A stretch of 64,000 nucleotides of DNA from the NCBI GenBank assembly GCA_013400975.1, contig WBMZ01002700.1:1-64000 (forward strand), given 5' to 3'. Each line of letters starts with the position of its first letter. The first letter of the stretch is position 1. The stretch comes from Atrichornis clamosus (lineage: Eukaryota > Chordata > Aves > Passeriformes > Menuridae). Shown piece after piece: positions 10,591 through 25,500 of the stretch. The notes beneath the pieces are model-generated. The model saw only the letters and a program-made list of their open reading frames with translations. It did not search any database and was not told the origin of the DNA. A program made the position numbers and the translations under genes.

Positions 10591-13500
10591 GTAAGTGCCT
10601 GTTGTCCTGTACTCTTGTCACATACAGTACTTTTATCAAGGAAACCAGATCTGGTTTGCTCAGAAATGTCTTAAAATGGATGTGTATTTTTAACTCTTAG
10701 ACACAGGTATAGACTATTCAGAACATAGCTGGAGTAACAGCACTGATAAACAGAAGAGAGTATCTCCTTACCAAAAGTGGTGGGTTTCTTTCGCTTAAAT
10801 GTAGAAGGAATTTGGGGCAATTGAGCAGTAGTGTCTGATAGCTATATGTGAATACAAATACCTATTTGTATGTACTTAGGATTGCAGTGGAGCTGTTTTG
10901 TAAAGCAATTATCCTAACAGCTGTTGTCCCTTTCAATACATGTTTTGCTCAGACTCCTTTTTGTCTTTTTTGGTTTTGTTTGTTTTGGGTTTTTTTAGGA
11001 AAGCTCAGATGTTCACAGTGCCTGCAAACATACTATTGCTCTGCAGATTGTCAGAAAAAAGATTGGCCGACACATAGAGTAGTTTGTGATCCCATTAAAC
11101 AGAAGTAAGTTTGTTAAAAGTTCTGCCAAATAATATTCACAGAAAGACAATATCCCTTCCAATACAACATAAATGACCATGGGAAGGCACTATTACTGTA
11201 AAATATGTTGCTTATTCTTAGGCTAGTACTGCATCATCTTGTGCCTGTCAGAAAACTCAACTCTGCTGCTTCAGAAGGGTTACTTGAGAGATATTGTTGA
11301 AGTTTTTAAAGCATACTGTAGTGTGAGTTAAAGCAAAAGCATTAATTTTGCTAGGTGAGCATGCAGTAAGAACACCAGCTGATCACATGACTGTAATTGC
11401 TGTTGTTGACATAGGGAAGGGAGAAATGAGACTGCTTTCAGCTGTGGCATGGTTAATGGATTGCATTTAACACACTTTGAATCTAGTGTCACTGAAGTTC
11501 ATGGGTGTTCTGTCTTTGAGCACAGTTGCAACTAGAAGAATTTGTTTCAACCAGACCATTCTTTGCTGGTCATTATTTTCTGACATATCAGTTCAGATGC
11601 TCAAGAGATCATTCACTAATCTGTTTCAGTTAACGTAAGCACCATTAGTTTATGACCTGGTACAGATTGACTGGCTGGCTTTGGAACAGTTTAGGAGAGT
11701 GATCTGAGCATTGAAGCTGACAATCTCTAGCAAGGAGTGATGGTCGAAGTTCAGTGAATCTGAAGCCAGCTGTACACAATCGAAATTAACAAGGGAGGTT
11801 TTTGTTTTGCTGAGTTTTGTTGCACTGAGTGAGTGGGGACAGTCTAGCTTGTGTTTTATCTGAATATTACTTATGTATTCTACTGAAACAGAAACAGGGA
11901 TTTTAAAAAATGTTATAGTTCTTAAGGATGGTTTAGGGTATACAGTGTTAGCAGAAAACCACAACAACTGTGTAAGATTTCTTCTCAATTTTAATCAAAA
12001 TTAATTTATCAGGAAAAACACACCAGATGTTGCTTGATAGGATATCAATGTATTTGTCATTCTGCATTTTCTTGGATGAGGAATAAGGGTTGACAAAAAG
12101 CACTTACTATGAACACAGCCTTTTATTTCTATTTGCAAGTTGACTGTATTATTAATGCTACTTGTTAGTCTTTGGTTCTTCAAAATTGACATATTTTTCT
12201 TTGATTACAGTGTAAGTAATAACAAAACCCAGAAGGGAGTTTATCTTAAGGTATGGAATACAATTTTGGCTATATCTTGAATGGATCTACTGTAAGTGGC
12301 AATGTGCTTGTTTTAACCTGTACAGGAAAGAAATAAGTTACTCCTTTTAGAAAGGTCAGTGCTTCAAATGGAAAAGTTAGTGGGAGAAGCATTCAGAAAA
12401 ATGTTACTTCTAGAGCGCTTAGAAGCACTATCAGACAACCCTGTTCTTGTTTGAAAAAACATTTGTGAAAAAGTTAACTATCAAGACATGTATGATGTTT
12501 CTAGAGAAGCACTATGGGAAGGAAACAGATGCAGTGTGTCCAATTCAGAAAACTTCTGGTGTTGTCTTTTCTGTGAAAAAATCATGAGTGGATGCTTGAA
12601 ACCTTGGAAATTTGTTAGAGAAATACATTTAATGTAGTATTGTACAGTAACAGATGCAGATCAGCTGTTGTTTCTCTGCTGTAGCAGGAATTACAGATGA
12701 CACAATGTTCTCCTTTGTAATGTTTTGAAGCCTCTCCTTATCTTGAGCCAAACATTTCCTCCAGTGTTCCTATGAACTCTTCTGCATGAGTTGATTTTTC
12801 TGTCTTTGTGGTTTCTTGGGATCATATTTTGAAGGTGAATAAATATGCATACCTCCAATTAGCCTCACGTTTGCACTGTACCAGAGAGCTCCTTTGTCAG
12901 GAACTTCTTTGAAGTAGCTTATTTGTATGTTTAACTTTTTGAAGGAATTTAGAAAGGAGGGATTATGTCACGAGACTTCTGTTCGTTCATCCTGTTAGTT
13001 TCTTGTGTGTGTACTTACGACTGTGTTCTAGTGAAACTGATCAACTGATGGTGAGGGCCCTTTATACCGAATACCAATAAAAAATTTGCAGTCAGTTTAT
13101 TTTCAAAGAACAGAAGGTTTGGTTTTGTTTTTCCTTGTTCACTTTCTGAAGCTCAGGTAATTTCTGCAGAAGTAAGAGAGCTTATATTGCCTGTTGAACG
13201 ATATTTAGTGTATTTTGCTATTGTACTGTGAGATTTGTTTTTAGGGAAAATCTAGAAGGATCTTGTTACAAGTAAACAATTAATATGGCAGTTGCAGCAG
13301 TATTCTTAGTCATCATGCATTGTCTGAGGTATGTTGGTCCAAATGTAAAAGAGGCTTTCCCTAAAGATGTGTCTGAGTTTATTCTTCTAGTGGTTTTGGG
13401 ATGTCACAGACACAGATGATATGCATTAGGCAGGTTACATTAAATGATTAGCCTTTTAAAAAACTGATGCCAGCAGTTAAAGCAGTAGCTATAATCTACC

Positions 13501-16500
13501 CTAGGGTGTTAAGGCTACAAGGAAACAGGTGGAATTAAATTCTTATTTATGGGAGCATCATAAGTGGGAATTCTAGTTGAGTTGTCCTCTAAAACAGGTG
13601 TGAAGAGGTAAATGCAAGTCTTCACTTGCTTTTCATTGATGTTCAGTATATCTCTGCAATAATTTTTAAAGTTGTTTTCAAGAGTAATACAAAGTCTGTA
13701 AGACTTCTTATTGCAGGTCAGCAAAAGCCCTTTACATGTTTCTTGAAGCGATAAAAAGTTCTTTTGTTTTGTTTGTTACTACAAGGAGCTACAGCTGAAC
13801 AACTCCAGAGTAAACATAACTTGTACCTGTTTTAAATAGGGTAATTCAACTTCTGCAGATTCTTTCATTTTAACTTAATTTTCTAATTTGTTAGAGAGAA
13901 TTAACAAGTTAGTTGAAGTGACAGCACTTCAAGTCCCAACAGCAGCTTTAACTTTAATATGCAGGGTGATATTTCTGAAGGCCTTAATTATTTAGTCATT
14001 TAGATAGGGGCAAACAATCTGCTATCCCCTCTTGTTCTGATCAGAATTATTTCCAGTCCATGAAGTGTTCTTTGCTAATTATGATCCAAAAGCAAAATGA
14101 TAGAATGAAGGCATTGCCAGCTTTTCTTCCCAGCTCATGGGAGAGCACTGTTCAGTAACTTGTTGATATATTACAGGAGGAAGTGACGCTGAGTTTTGCT
14201 GTAGATGTTGTTCTTCCAAGTTCTAGTAAGTACTTGATTGTGTGGGGAAAAAAACCCAATACAATGAAGGCTTTTGTGTTTGCACCCCTCCCCAACACCT
14301 TAAAAAATGAGAGGTTTTTTCTTTTGCTCTCCTCCCTCTTGTCACTCTCCCAATCTCTCCCTTGACTATTTTCACTTTTCCATAAAATGTCTATATTTGA
14401 AATACCTTGTTAAACTTAATAACCTTAAGTTTTAGTGAGGTTACTTTTCCAATAGAATTGCATTAACTTCAGTATGTTCTGGATTATCTTGTTTATTTTT
14501 CTGTTTTAACGGATGCATGAAAATTCAGTACCATTTTGTTTCTTTATCTCACGCATTTTTAACCCTTTAAAAATTACAGTATCAATTTCTAGTTCCACAT
14601 AGGATTTTACCAGCTTTCATTATATTTCATACGTGCTCAGTAAAGTATCCCAAAGAAAGTACAGTCACTGGATATTGCTGTATCTCATCGGAGAACTCTA
14701 TAAGCATGTTTGTATCTCTAACTTAGCAAGCCTCAGTCAATAGAGACAATCCAAGCATTGGACCTTTGAGGAGTCAGAATTCAGATTTTTAGTTGAGATG
14801 GGTGGCTTTGATTGTCCAGCCAGATCTATAAATGTGAGGTGTACTCTGTGACACTATCTGGAAGACTGTGTTGTTTAGATTTTCTTCTGGCTGCAGAGCA
14901 AGAACAATACAGTGCTAAGAGCATACTCATTTCATTGATGTGCAGCCCACAGAAACTTTGGAGCGCGTGATGGTTGATCCCTCTTAGCTTGCTCAACTTC
15001 ATGTGCAGGAAGCTTATCTCCATGTCATACTATGCGGTCTAGAAAAGGATGGTTCACCTTAGTCCTGTGTAAATTTAAGTGATTCAGGATTGTGCTGGGC
15101 ATATTTCACATTTGGTTGCTTTACAGGACACTAATGGCAAAGTGATACATAACTTGCCAACCTTTTGAAGAGAAGATCACGTAAATATCACTGAATGCTT
15201 GAAATGTTCTGTGCATCCATTCCATGACTTTACAAGCACCTTAAACACCTGTACTGAGGGTTTCATTTGAAAATAACTATATTGAAAGCTTGGAATACTG
15301 TTTCATGCATCAGAAATGGAATATGTAATACCTGAGAAAATCAAGATTTCTTTGTATATCTTGGTAACTCATGACATACTCACTGTTGTAAATACTGTAG
15401 TAAGTTACGAATCCTTGTGTCTGAAAAGCTGTAATCAGTTTTTCAGCTAACAGCCTTTAGTGACTGCAAGTAAATGTTGATTGTTATTGCTTTGCTCATG
15501 TTATGTAATCATACAGTCTTGGAGCTGTGAATGTCTTCAGAAAACTCAAGTACTTGAGCTGCTCTGAAATTACTTTCTTATTGCATTTTAATATATTAAG
15601 TGCTGAACAAATAAGTAGAACACGCCCACCTTGTGATAGAGGTGAGGCTCAGAGAATGATTCTGAAATGAAACTAACTGATCACTGTCTTGTATGGCAAA
15701 TCTCTTATTCTTAAATCTGTATTTTAGGAGGCTGCCTAAATAAGGTTCCCTTAGAAATTATGTCTCATTTAACTCCAGGAAGTGCTCTCAAAGAAGTAGA
15801 CTCTCCAAGAGGTAAGCAAGCATATCAATCTAAACTTGGGGAATTTTAGGTCCTCCCATGTTGCATGATACTCTACCTGTTCACTAGCATCACCTCATAC
15901 TTAAAAATATTGGTTAATGGAGCTTCCTGCATGTCACTAGTGACGTTAGCTCATACACTTTTTAGTAGTATAAAATATTTGTCTAGTGATTATGTGAGCA
16001 TGAATTTCATTGTTAATATGGCAGGAGCCTTCAAAGTCCAAAGCATCAACAGAAAGAATAAACTATTTCATTATGCTTATATTTTCAAAGTCATCTAGCT
16101 TTTGATTGGCAACCTTTTTTCTTTTTTGTGTACAGTATCAGAATACCATTCAAAGGGAAGTGTAAAAAAAATACCTGAGGATGAAGACTCTCTTCACTGT
16201 GCTAATTCAGTTGTCAAGTTTACATCTTTAAATATGGGAGATGAATTTTCTGGTGTGGTTTCCCACATTCAAAATCCAGACACCTTTTTTTGTCAGCGGA
16301 TGCAAAGTGCCTGTAAGTGATGTGTTGGAAATGGGATGTAGGATGCCTAGTATAGCATTTTTCTCTTTGGTAGAGAGTGGCTGGAGGAAGGTGTTTCTGG
16401 TTATGTAGGTTGACCACAAATGGTGATTCCCTGGAACTTTAGTCCATGCCTCAGTCTATTAAGAGCTGTGGTGTTACAGAGGATAGTTTTTGGCAGTGCT

Positions 16501-19500
16501 GGCCTTTAATATCACTTACTAACCTGAAGGGTGATAATTTGTGGGCAGTTTGAGTAGGGCAAAGCAGAAGGGTGGTATGGCTTGGATTTTAGCAATCTAA
16601 AGTCAATTTGTATCACAAATATTTAATGTTAAATATGTTCACCACGCTCAGGTGTTCCTAGAAATGCGTTTGAGTTCGTAATGACTTTGTTTATGCCTGT
16701 AATACCTTGTTACTCCCTTTAACAGTGTTAAACAAGTGTTTCCTTAAAGACTGGGTATATGGACTGAAGTTCTTACTAAGTAGTATGGGGAGAATATCTC
16801 AGTATAAGGTCAGGTAATAACCTGCTTTGGTATTTCCTGATAGAGTAAAACTTGACATAACATCTGTGGTGGGCTGGAGCATGAGGGTGCAGAGACTTCA
16901 GGTGTATCTTCTGCAGCGCCCATAAACAGATGTCTGGGGAGAATAAGGAGAGAGTAAGCTGGTGAGATGTGTCATCCTCCCAGTGCTGGCTAAGCCACGG
17001 GCATCTTTGCAGTTGAAAGGGCTTTGGCAGCTGGATGTGATCTGGTGTATCTCCTACAGTGGATTTTTCTTCTGTGTACACGTGTGCAGCCTTTTAATTC
17101 TGGATCATCCAATAGCAAAGTGTGTCCTTTGGCAAGAAGTGATCTACCTCATCATCTGCCTGTTGTTTGAAGAGCTGTCTTCCTTGGTTTCTTTCTGGAT
17201 TCCTCCACTAGCTTGCCTTCAATTTCCACTGGCTTCAGCATTGTTCCTTTGTTGAAAAAGTCCATCACTGGTTTTACCTGTCTGTTCATTACTGTGATTC
17301 ATCAGACTCACATGAGAACTCTCTTCAATCAGTAAGATACTGATTGAAGAGAGCCCTAGTCTTGTCAATGTTGAACATGCGAAATAATCTCCATTAGACT
17401 ACAAGATGTTCTTCTGGGCTTTGAGCTTAATTATTCTGTAATAATTGCAAGACAGGCTGTGTTCCAAAACCTATGTATTTTAACATCAGGTCAACTTGCT
17501 GAGCTTGAAGCATCTCTTAATGAATATTGTGACAAATCTCCCAGTAGTTCATCTTTCCGTCCTGCTGCTGGAAGTGTGTGCTGTGCCCAATTCACAGGTA
17601 AAAATGGAGTGAAAATATTAATTTATGTAAAATTTATTACAAAAAAAATAATTGTAATTAGGTTTAGAAATGTTTCGTATAGCATTTATTTGTGTCTGGT
17701 TTTTAGCTGTGGATAACACTTGGTAGTTATTTAAAAAATGCTATTGATAAAATACTAATTTTAAAATGTCCCTTCATCAAGCAAACTCTTAACTCTGGAT
17801 TCAGATTATTTAGAACAGCTTTTTAAGAGATCATGAAGAAATTTGGGGTTTTTATGTTGTTAAGTGCTATTTCCTCAGGGTTGGAAAGAAATATATCCTT
17901 GAAATTTCAGACCCCCCAAAAAGCACAGAAGAAATGGGGTTATATGTATTGATGCTGCTCTGATAGACTGCTTCGCAAAATGTTACTTAGCCAAGACTTG
18001 GTAGTCCTAAATTGTACTGAGATAGATGTATTTTTTAATTGGTCTGTCAAAAAGAATCATTCTGTTCTGAGACATTACATCTGTATCTTCCTTTCCAGAA
18101 GACAATCTTTGGTATCGTGCTGCTGTCACAGCATATGCTTCTGAGGATACTGTTTTGGTGGATTACGTAGATTATGGTAATTCTGACTCTCTTCCACTGA
18201 CGAGGCTTCGTCCTATGATTCCAAGCTTAATGGACTTGCCACCTCAAGCCATAAGATGTAGCTTGGCAGGTATGAAATAAATGATGAGCAGTTTCAAACT
18301 AGGTAGAGGGAAAACAAGTGGTATTACATAACCATCACATTTGCAGTCTCTCACATTGAACTATGGGGAAGGATGGAGGTAACTGTAGGCATTATTTTCA
18401 GAATTCTTAACTGTCGTGGCATATCTACAAGATGTGACAAATCTTTCATAATATACTTGGTGACTTGCAGTTGTATGTTTGGAAAACTGTGTTACATGAA
18501 AACAACTGTTAGAACAAAAGCATAAGCGAAACCTAAGCAAAATTCAGTAATTTACTGGATTTGTGGAATTCTTAAATCTGTTGTTGGTCTAATATTGCAA
18601 GGGAAAGTGGAGTTCATTTTATATCTCAAAATTCAGAGCTGTATGGGTCCCCTTCCCCTGTGGCAAATGTAATGGAAGTACCAGTAAATTCCTCACCATA
18701 GATTTGTGAAATCTGTCAAGTTGGAAAGAGGATGGACAGTTCCTAGCTCACCCTTCTGTCTTAAAACAGGATCCTAATCTCTGGCTTTGACATACTTGTT
18801 TAACTTGCCATTGAAAACTGTTTATTTTCTCTTTATTCCCAACACTATGCAAGACATTGCCCACCCCTTTGCTTCAGGGTCCTTCCTTTTGAATACTGGA
18901 TGTGTATCCTTCCTTTACAGTGCTTGTTACTTAATCTGCTTTTCAAATTTTTAGTGAAGTTCAGCAAAGTGTTCTACCTATTTAATTTGGAAGAAAACAT
19001 GAAGCAATGCCTTGTTTGTATTCAGAGATGGAACCAATGCATACGTCTTTCCTGGGGCACAGTATGATATCTGTAGCTGAGAACAAGTTCTAACACTAAA
19101 AAAGGCCTGAAACACAACATGGACACAAAAAAGTGATCAGATAATATATTTCCTGATTAGAGTCAAGGATTACTGCTCCATAAAATAAAGTAATAATAAA
19201 AACTGCCTTCCTTTTTGGAAGGCAACTCCTTCCAATCTGGTACTATAAAATTCTGGTTATAATTTGCATTTTAGAAATAAATTTAATAGCATAAAAGATA
19301 AATATTCAAGGAGGAAGAAGCTTACAGTAGCAGATACGTTGTCTTAGAGATGCTGGTGGTTGTTCTAAACTGTAGGTTGCTCTCCTGAGATCCAAAGACT
19401 GACACTTAGACATTCATAAGGAGTACTAAATCTGAATTTACTCTTTTTATTAAATCCAAGTACTTAAAAGTTCAGAATCTAAATAACCAGGTTTGGAATC

Positions 19501-22500
19501 TTGTTCTGAATGTGAGCAGTAAGGGCAAATTACCTGGTGTTTTATCTGTTGTTTTAAACAACCTTGTTGTACCTTTCCACACATTGATGAGACTTGGACT
19601 GACCTCAGAACCTTTCCATACTATGTGACTTTTTAGGTGTAAAGCCTCCGTTAGGAACCTGGACCTCAGAATGTATTTCTTATATGAAAAAACTGGTGAA
19701 AGACAAAGTGTTGACAGTAAAAGTGGTGGATAAAGGGAGTTCTAAATCTGTGGTGGAGCTTACAGATGCATCAGTTACTCCAGTAATAAATGTATCTAGC
19801 CTTCTCATCGAGGAAGGCTGTGCAGCTGAGAAACTGAGGATGGCCTTACCAGCAGCCAGAACGAGAGATGTTGAGCAAGCCAGTGGTGAGTATGGTGTCT
19901 GTATGTGTACAGGTGTACATAACATATGTACGTGCATAACATATGCATACATAACAAAATTTTAATTGCCTACTTTTGGAAGCTGATACTTACTCTGGTT
20001 AGAAGTCTTAAAATTTCCAGTTGAAGTAAATATGTCTGGTTAGTACCTGCTTGTTCTTATGCCCTTGTCCATTAGTACAAATAGTATTTCCTCTGTTTTC
20101 ATCTTCATTTTCCTATATTTTACACATAAACCCCCATACTTAGTCCTTGAAAATTTGACTGCAGTAGGCATAGTCTTGAAGCTTTATAAACTGAATTGCA
20201 TTTTTTGCATTTAGTGAGCAAAGCTTCAATCTGAGAGATCTGCAAAAGCTATGTCGTATTTTGAAATCTTGGGGAAAATTCCTAGCTCAGTTCCTCTCAT
20301 GTGAAGCAGCCTATGTCTGACAAACTTACATACCCATTGGTACTGAAAACAGGGGAAGTCTTTTTGTCAAGTTCAAATAATTTTGATTTTCCTCATTCCA
20401 TGTCTTGTGGCCAGGACACGATTATTTCTTGTCTTTGGTCAGAAGAGAATCTTACATAATATTCAAATGAAGGGTAACTTCCCTCACAGTACATTTTGAT
20501 CTATGGCCCTCAAGCAGGACCTGTTTTGTACTTCCTTGGTTTCTTGGTTACTTCTCACTTTTCTTAGATTTCCTGCACTGAGTGGGAGCTGTTGAATGCA
20601 GGTTTTAAATGGAGTGTATTCTCCATTGTGCCATGATTTAATGTTCCCATGATCTATTCTACAGCTTGTGTTGAAAATGAATAATTTTCTGTAAAAGTTA
20701 CTTCAATTTCTTTTCTCTTCGTTTCTTTGTTGTCTGTAGAGGACACAGTGAACAAAAGAAATTGCCAGTGGATTAAATTAACTCTTAACCAAACAATCGG
20801 TGTCATAGTGTGTACAGTGTACACTCCTGGAGAATTCTACTGTCAGATTTCAAATAAACATGGTAAGTTTAGTCAGCTTTTTTCTTTCTGATAGTTTCTT
20901 TGCTTTCTGATTTGTCATCTATTTTAGTTCTAATGAATTACTATTTCAAGTAAGGTTATAGCATGAAGGCTTACCTCTGAGTTTAAGAATACAAGTGGAC
21001 TGACAAAGAAATTGGATCATGGTATATAGTGACTCCAAGATTGAAATCTGAAAATGTTAAAGATAAGCAGTTGAATAAAACTTAATCTAAGAATGTAGAG
21101 GAAAGTGAAAGAGCTACCATAACCTAGCCAAAAGATATCTTAAAGTTTTTTTTCACTGAAAAGAGTGGCCAAGCATTGAAGTAAGTTTCTCAGGAAGGTG
21201 GTGGAGTCATTGCCCCTGGAAGTGTTCAAGAGGCATCTAAATGTGGCACTTGGGGATGTGGTTTAGGGGTGATTATGATGGTGTTGGGTTATGGTTGGAT
21301 AAAAAATGAGTAAATGAGTGAGATCCCATAACTTCTCATATGCCCTGCCTGAATTGGGTAATTCTCATGATGTTATCTGATTGTAATAGATGCTTTAGAT
21401 ATAGAAGGGAAGGGTGGGGTTTGGATTAACAGGAAGAATTACTGGTCATTACTGGTTATCATACTGAACCAATGTGTCAGTAAATACCAGCTGTCTCACC
21501 ATTTCCTGCTAATAAGCCTGTGTAGTAAATTAAATAATTCTATATAAACAGTTCTTTTGGTTTTTTTTAATCAAATCCTAAAATTAACAGAAATCTCTCA
21601 AGTATCTTACAAGTAAACTATACAGTGATCAGTATTGATAAAGTTCAAGTCACTTAATTTTGCTGATCTCACCTTTTGGTTTTTTTTCTTTCTAATTTTC
21701 AGAGTTACTTGCTCTAAACTCACTTAACAAATCATTGTCTGAATACTGTCAGAGAACTTCACCAGATGGTTTTGAGCCTGAGAATGGAGAACCTTGCTGT
21801 GCTTTTTACTCTGGCAAGTAACAAGCTAAAATATTTTTGTTTGTACAGGGTGAGCATAAAGAAAAAAAAATAGCTGATTGTTTGCATTGGCAGAGGATAG
21901 AAAATAATTGTATTTATTTACTGACAAATGAAAGCTGGTAGACTTAGCAAATGTGTGAAGTAATCATTAAGTTTTTTTAAACTTTTTAAAAACCAGAGGA
22001 TGGTAACTGGTACCGTGCTGTGGTGCAAAGTGTCACTTCAGATGGAACTGTTCGCGTGAGCTTTGTGGACTATGGAAATACTGAGGAAGTACCACTGGAT
22101 AAAATACGACAGATCTCATCCGCATTCCTAAAACTTCCATTTCAAGCAATTAAATGCTGGCTCTCAGGTGAATCTTCTGATGGATTCTTTCTCTTAAAAG
22201 AGCAATTGTATTTAGAGACTTGCTGCTTTGGGGCAAGGAGGTGATGACAGGGAATACTGTACAGAACTCTGTTCTTTTGGGTTTGTTTGTTTTCCCTTTC
22301 CTGAGCTCCAGCCAGTCCTCTGGAGTGATCTGCGTGGACTTGCCTTACTGACTTACTGATCAAAGGGAACTTGCTTAGTTCTACTTCATCTGTGGTGTTT
22401 AGTGGCATTTGGTTGCTGCCTTGCTAAGAGTAAATGTGCTTTTGTGCAACTTTATTTCTCAAAATTTTTGCAGGTGGAGGAGCTAATCTGTTTTAATGGA

Positions 22501-25500
22501 GCAAGTTAGCCTTTCAGTTCTCTCTCTTTCATTTGACTCATGTAGAGTTTGGGTCTGTTTTTCAATCTTTTGCAAATTCCTTTTCCACACAATTCAAAAT
22601 TCTGCAGACTTGTTCGTTTCCTGATGTAGTCTACTTGGCTTAAAAATTAAAAATGTGGAAACAGGAAAAAGCTCAAACCCACATTCCATTAAAGTGTCTT
22701 TTGCTGTTCTCCCCACCCTTAAAACACTTCATTTTAGTCTGCTCCTTTGATAAAAAGGCCTTATTATACTGGTTCAAAACCAGTCTTAAGAGTGTTGTTT
22801 GTGCTAAGGCGAAGGATTTACTTGGAAGAATCAAAATACAGAAAAAAATCTCAGGAGTCCTGAGGAAACGTGGTTATTTAGAAAAAAGGAAGAAGGAGAC
22901 CAGTTAACAGGATGAGGGACAGTGTGTTTCCCTAGGGTAGTAAAAGTAGCCTTGATACTTCAAATTACGCTTTAAAGAAATTTACAAAAGTATTTCTGGA
23001 AGGAAATTATAATGTTGAGGAAAGTCGGCATTAATGAATGGAGATATTTTAACAGTTATTTTGCTTCCTAGGTATAAAACCTGGTAATGGCAAATGGAAT
23101 CCAGAAGCTTCAAGAAGATTTCATATGTGCACTTCAGGGTTAGAGCTTCAAGCCACAGTAATGTCCCTTTCTAAAGATGGGGCAGGTGTAGTGCTTATTG
23201 ATAATTCTACAGATTGTCCAAAAGTGATCAATGAGATTTTAACTTCTGAAAAATTGGCTGTAAAGGAAGTTCTACAAGATAAAAATAACTTCCCAAACAA
23301 GTCTGTTGACAAAAAAGGTAATTAAAGGAATGATAACTTCTAGACTGAAAAAGAATTTTCAGTATTCCAGCCTTTGATTGTGATCATCCTGTTTAACTAT
23401 AGTTAATATCAATAATAAATGTGCATAGTTGTGATTATATTATCAGTTCTTACAGTTGAACACCAGCTGCCCTGCAGGTGGCATTACAGACAAAGGGAGA
23501 AAGATAAAAATCACTGTGTTTGTCTTAAATGAATACTATTTGACTCCTTGAAAGTTAGAGAATTAGAAATTTTCTATGACTGACACTTTTCCCATGTTTG
23601 TTTTCCAAGATCTTATTTTTTCTGAGGTGTTTTTTACTTTAGCTACTTTTAGATGCGAAGAGTTTATGAACAGCAAATTAAGCATCAATTATCTTGGTTT
23701 AGATTTGTCTTCCTGAAGGGAAAGTATGTGGTTTCCTCTAAAATTCAAGAAGTTATTGTAAATACAAAACAAAATAACAGCTCCTTACAATATGTATATG
23801 CTTGGAGGACAGTGGTAACACTATATTTTATTACAATTTCTATCAGCAACCTCACTTGGCCACTGGAAGACCATTGAATTGGCTGTAGATGAAACCATGT
23901 CTGTCTGTGTAACAGAAGTTGTAAGCCCAGACTTGTTCTATGCTGTACCAGTTGCAAATAAAGGTAAGAAAAAGTGTTCACTGTTCCTAATACCAGTAAG
24001 GAGTCACTACTGCAACCTAGTTACTAAAATGAATGTGTGTAGTGAACTGAACCATGTGGAAATGCAGCTTGGACACTGGGAAAATACAAAAAATGCCAAC
24101 GGTGGGAGCAGGGGAGCTTAAAAGCTTAAGTATGGTCTTCATTATACTCAAATGTGGTTGGTTACCAAATGGTTTTTTTCTGTAGGTCAAAAGAATTTAT
24201 TTAGGGAGATGATTTCACTAGAAGACTATTGTAGATCTTGTAACAAAGAGCCTTTCCAACCAAAACTGGGTGAAGCCTGTTGTGCTCAGTTTTCAGGTGA
24301 GACAATCATTTGTTCTTCTATTTCCTTGACCAGTGTAAAACACAGCTTTCATTTTTGGCTTTGGAAAAAGGAAAAACACCAATTTGAAAGTGCTTACAGG
24401 TCTCTTGATCCTGTTACAAAGGATATCCTGGCCAAGAAACTGCCTGACAGTCTGGGAGAGAAAATATGCAAATAAATTGTGCACTGCAAAACGTATGGAG
24501 CTGTAAGCGGGGAAAAAAACTTGAGTTACTACTTAAGTTGGCTTAAAAGTCATGGCAGAGCAGTGCTGCATTTGCATCTGTACAGACTCACTTCTGGTTT
24601 GTGAGTGTCTGGGTGGGTTTCTGTTGTTTTGTGTGAGCAGGAGGCAGTGACACTGGTTATGACAACTGATCATTCAGCCTTGTCAGCCTAACAAGCTGTC
24701 CAGGCTTAGTGAACACTTAGTTCAAGTCAGAAATATTCTCAACAGTGAGGGAATTTTAATGTATTATCTTAGTCTTTCAGAAGAGGGGATACTCTCCTCC
24801 TGTCTCCTCCTCAGATGAAAAAAATGTAGTGTTGACTCAAAGGTTGACTGCATGTGGTTTGCCACAGAAGATGTGGCAAGCACTGAAAATTAACCTGGGT
24901 GTAAGATGAGGTAGTGGTTCATGGAAAACAAGATAGATGAATTTAAAGAAATGCAAGAGTACAAGAGTAGAGTATGCTTAAGTGTTTTACAGTTGTCTTT
25001 AACTTCTGATGATGAGTTGTTGCTATTGCTTGTTGCTCTTTAGGATAATGGAGGAAAAAATTTAGGTGTGTGTTGAGAAGGAATGTGTGTTGGAAAACAT
25101 AGGTAAGAAGCTAGAAGTAAAATGTGCAGATATCCTTAAAACAGTATTTAAATAAAAATCTTAGCTTTGTAAGTTGAGCAGAATGCTCAAAGCAACACTT
25201 ACATCTTCATAAATACAGCACTCAGAAACTATTCCCTTAATTTAGGGTCCTGCTTCTTGTCAATTGGCCTTTTATATGTACCACAGTATTTAACAATTCC
25301 TGGAAAACTATACAGATTCTTGTTCTCAGGATAAACTGTGTTTATAAGATGATACTTCACACATTATTCTTCTTGTCCCAATCTTTTCAGGTAATGGCCA
25401 GTGGTACAGAGCTATTGTTCTAGAAGCTTCCCAGTCTGAAGTGAAAGTACTGTATGCAGACTATGGGAACACAGAAACCTTACCCCTTTCAAAGGTGCTG

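Noticed and set aside
17319..17353. MicroRNA precursor
   Set aside because: A 16-bp stem with a 3-nt loop is too short for a Drosha/Dicer substrate.
24297..24475. Read-through of TDRD1 exon 17 into the following intron as coding
   Set aside because: The frame stays open for about 60 codons, but the product leaves the Tudor pattern; splicing to 25391 restores it.
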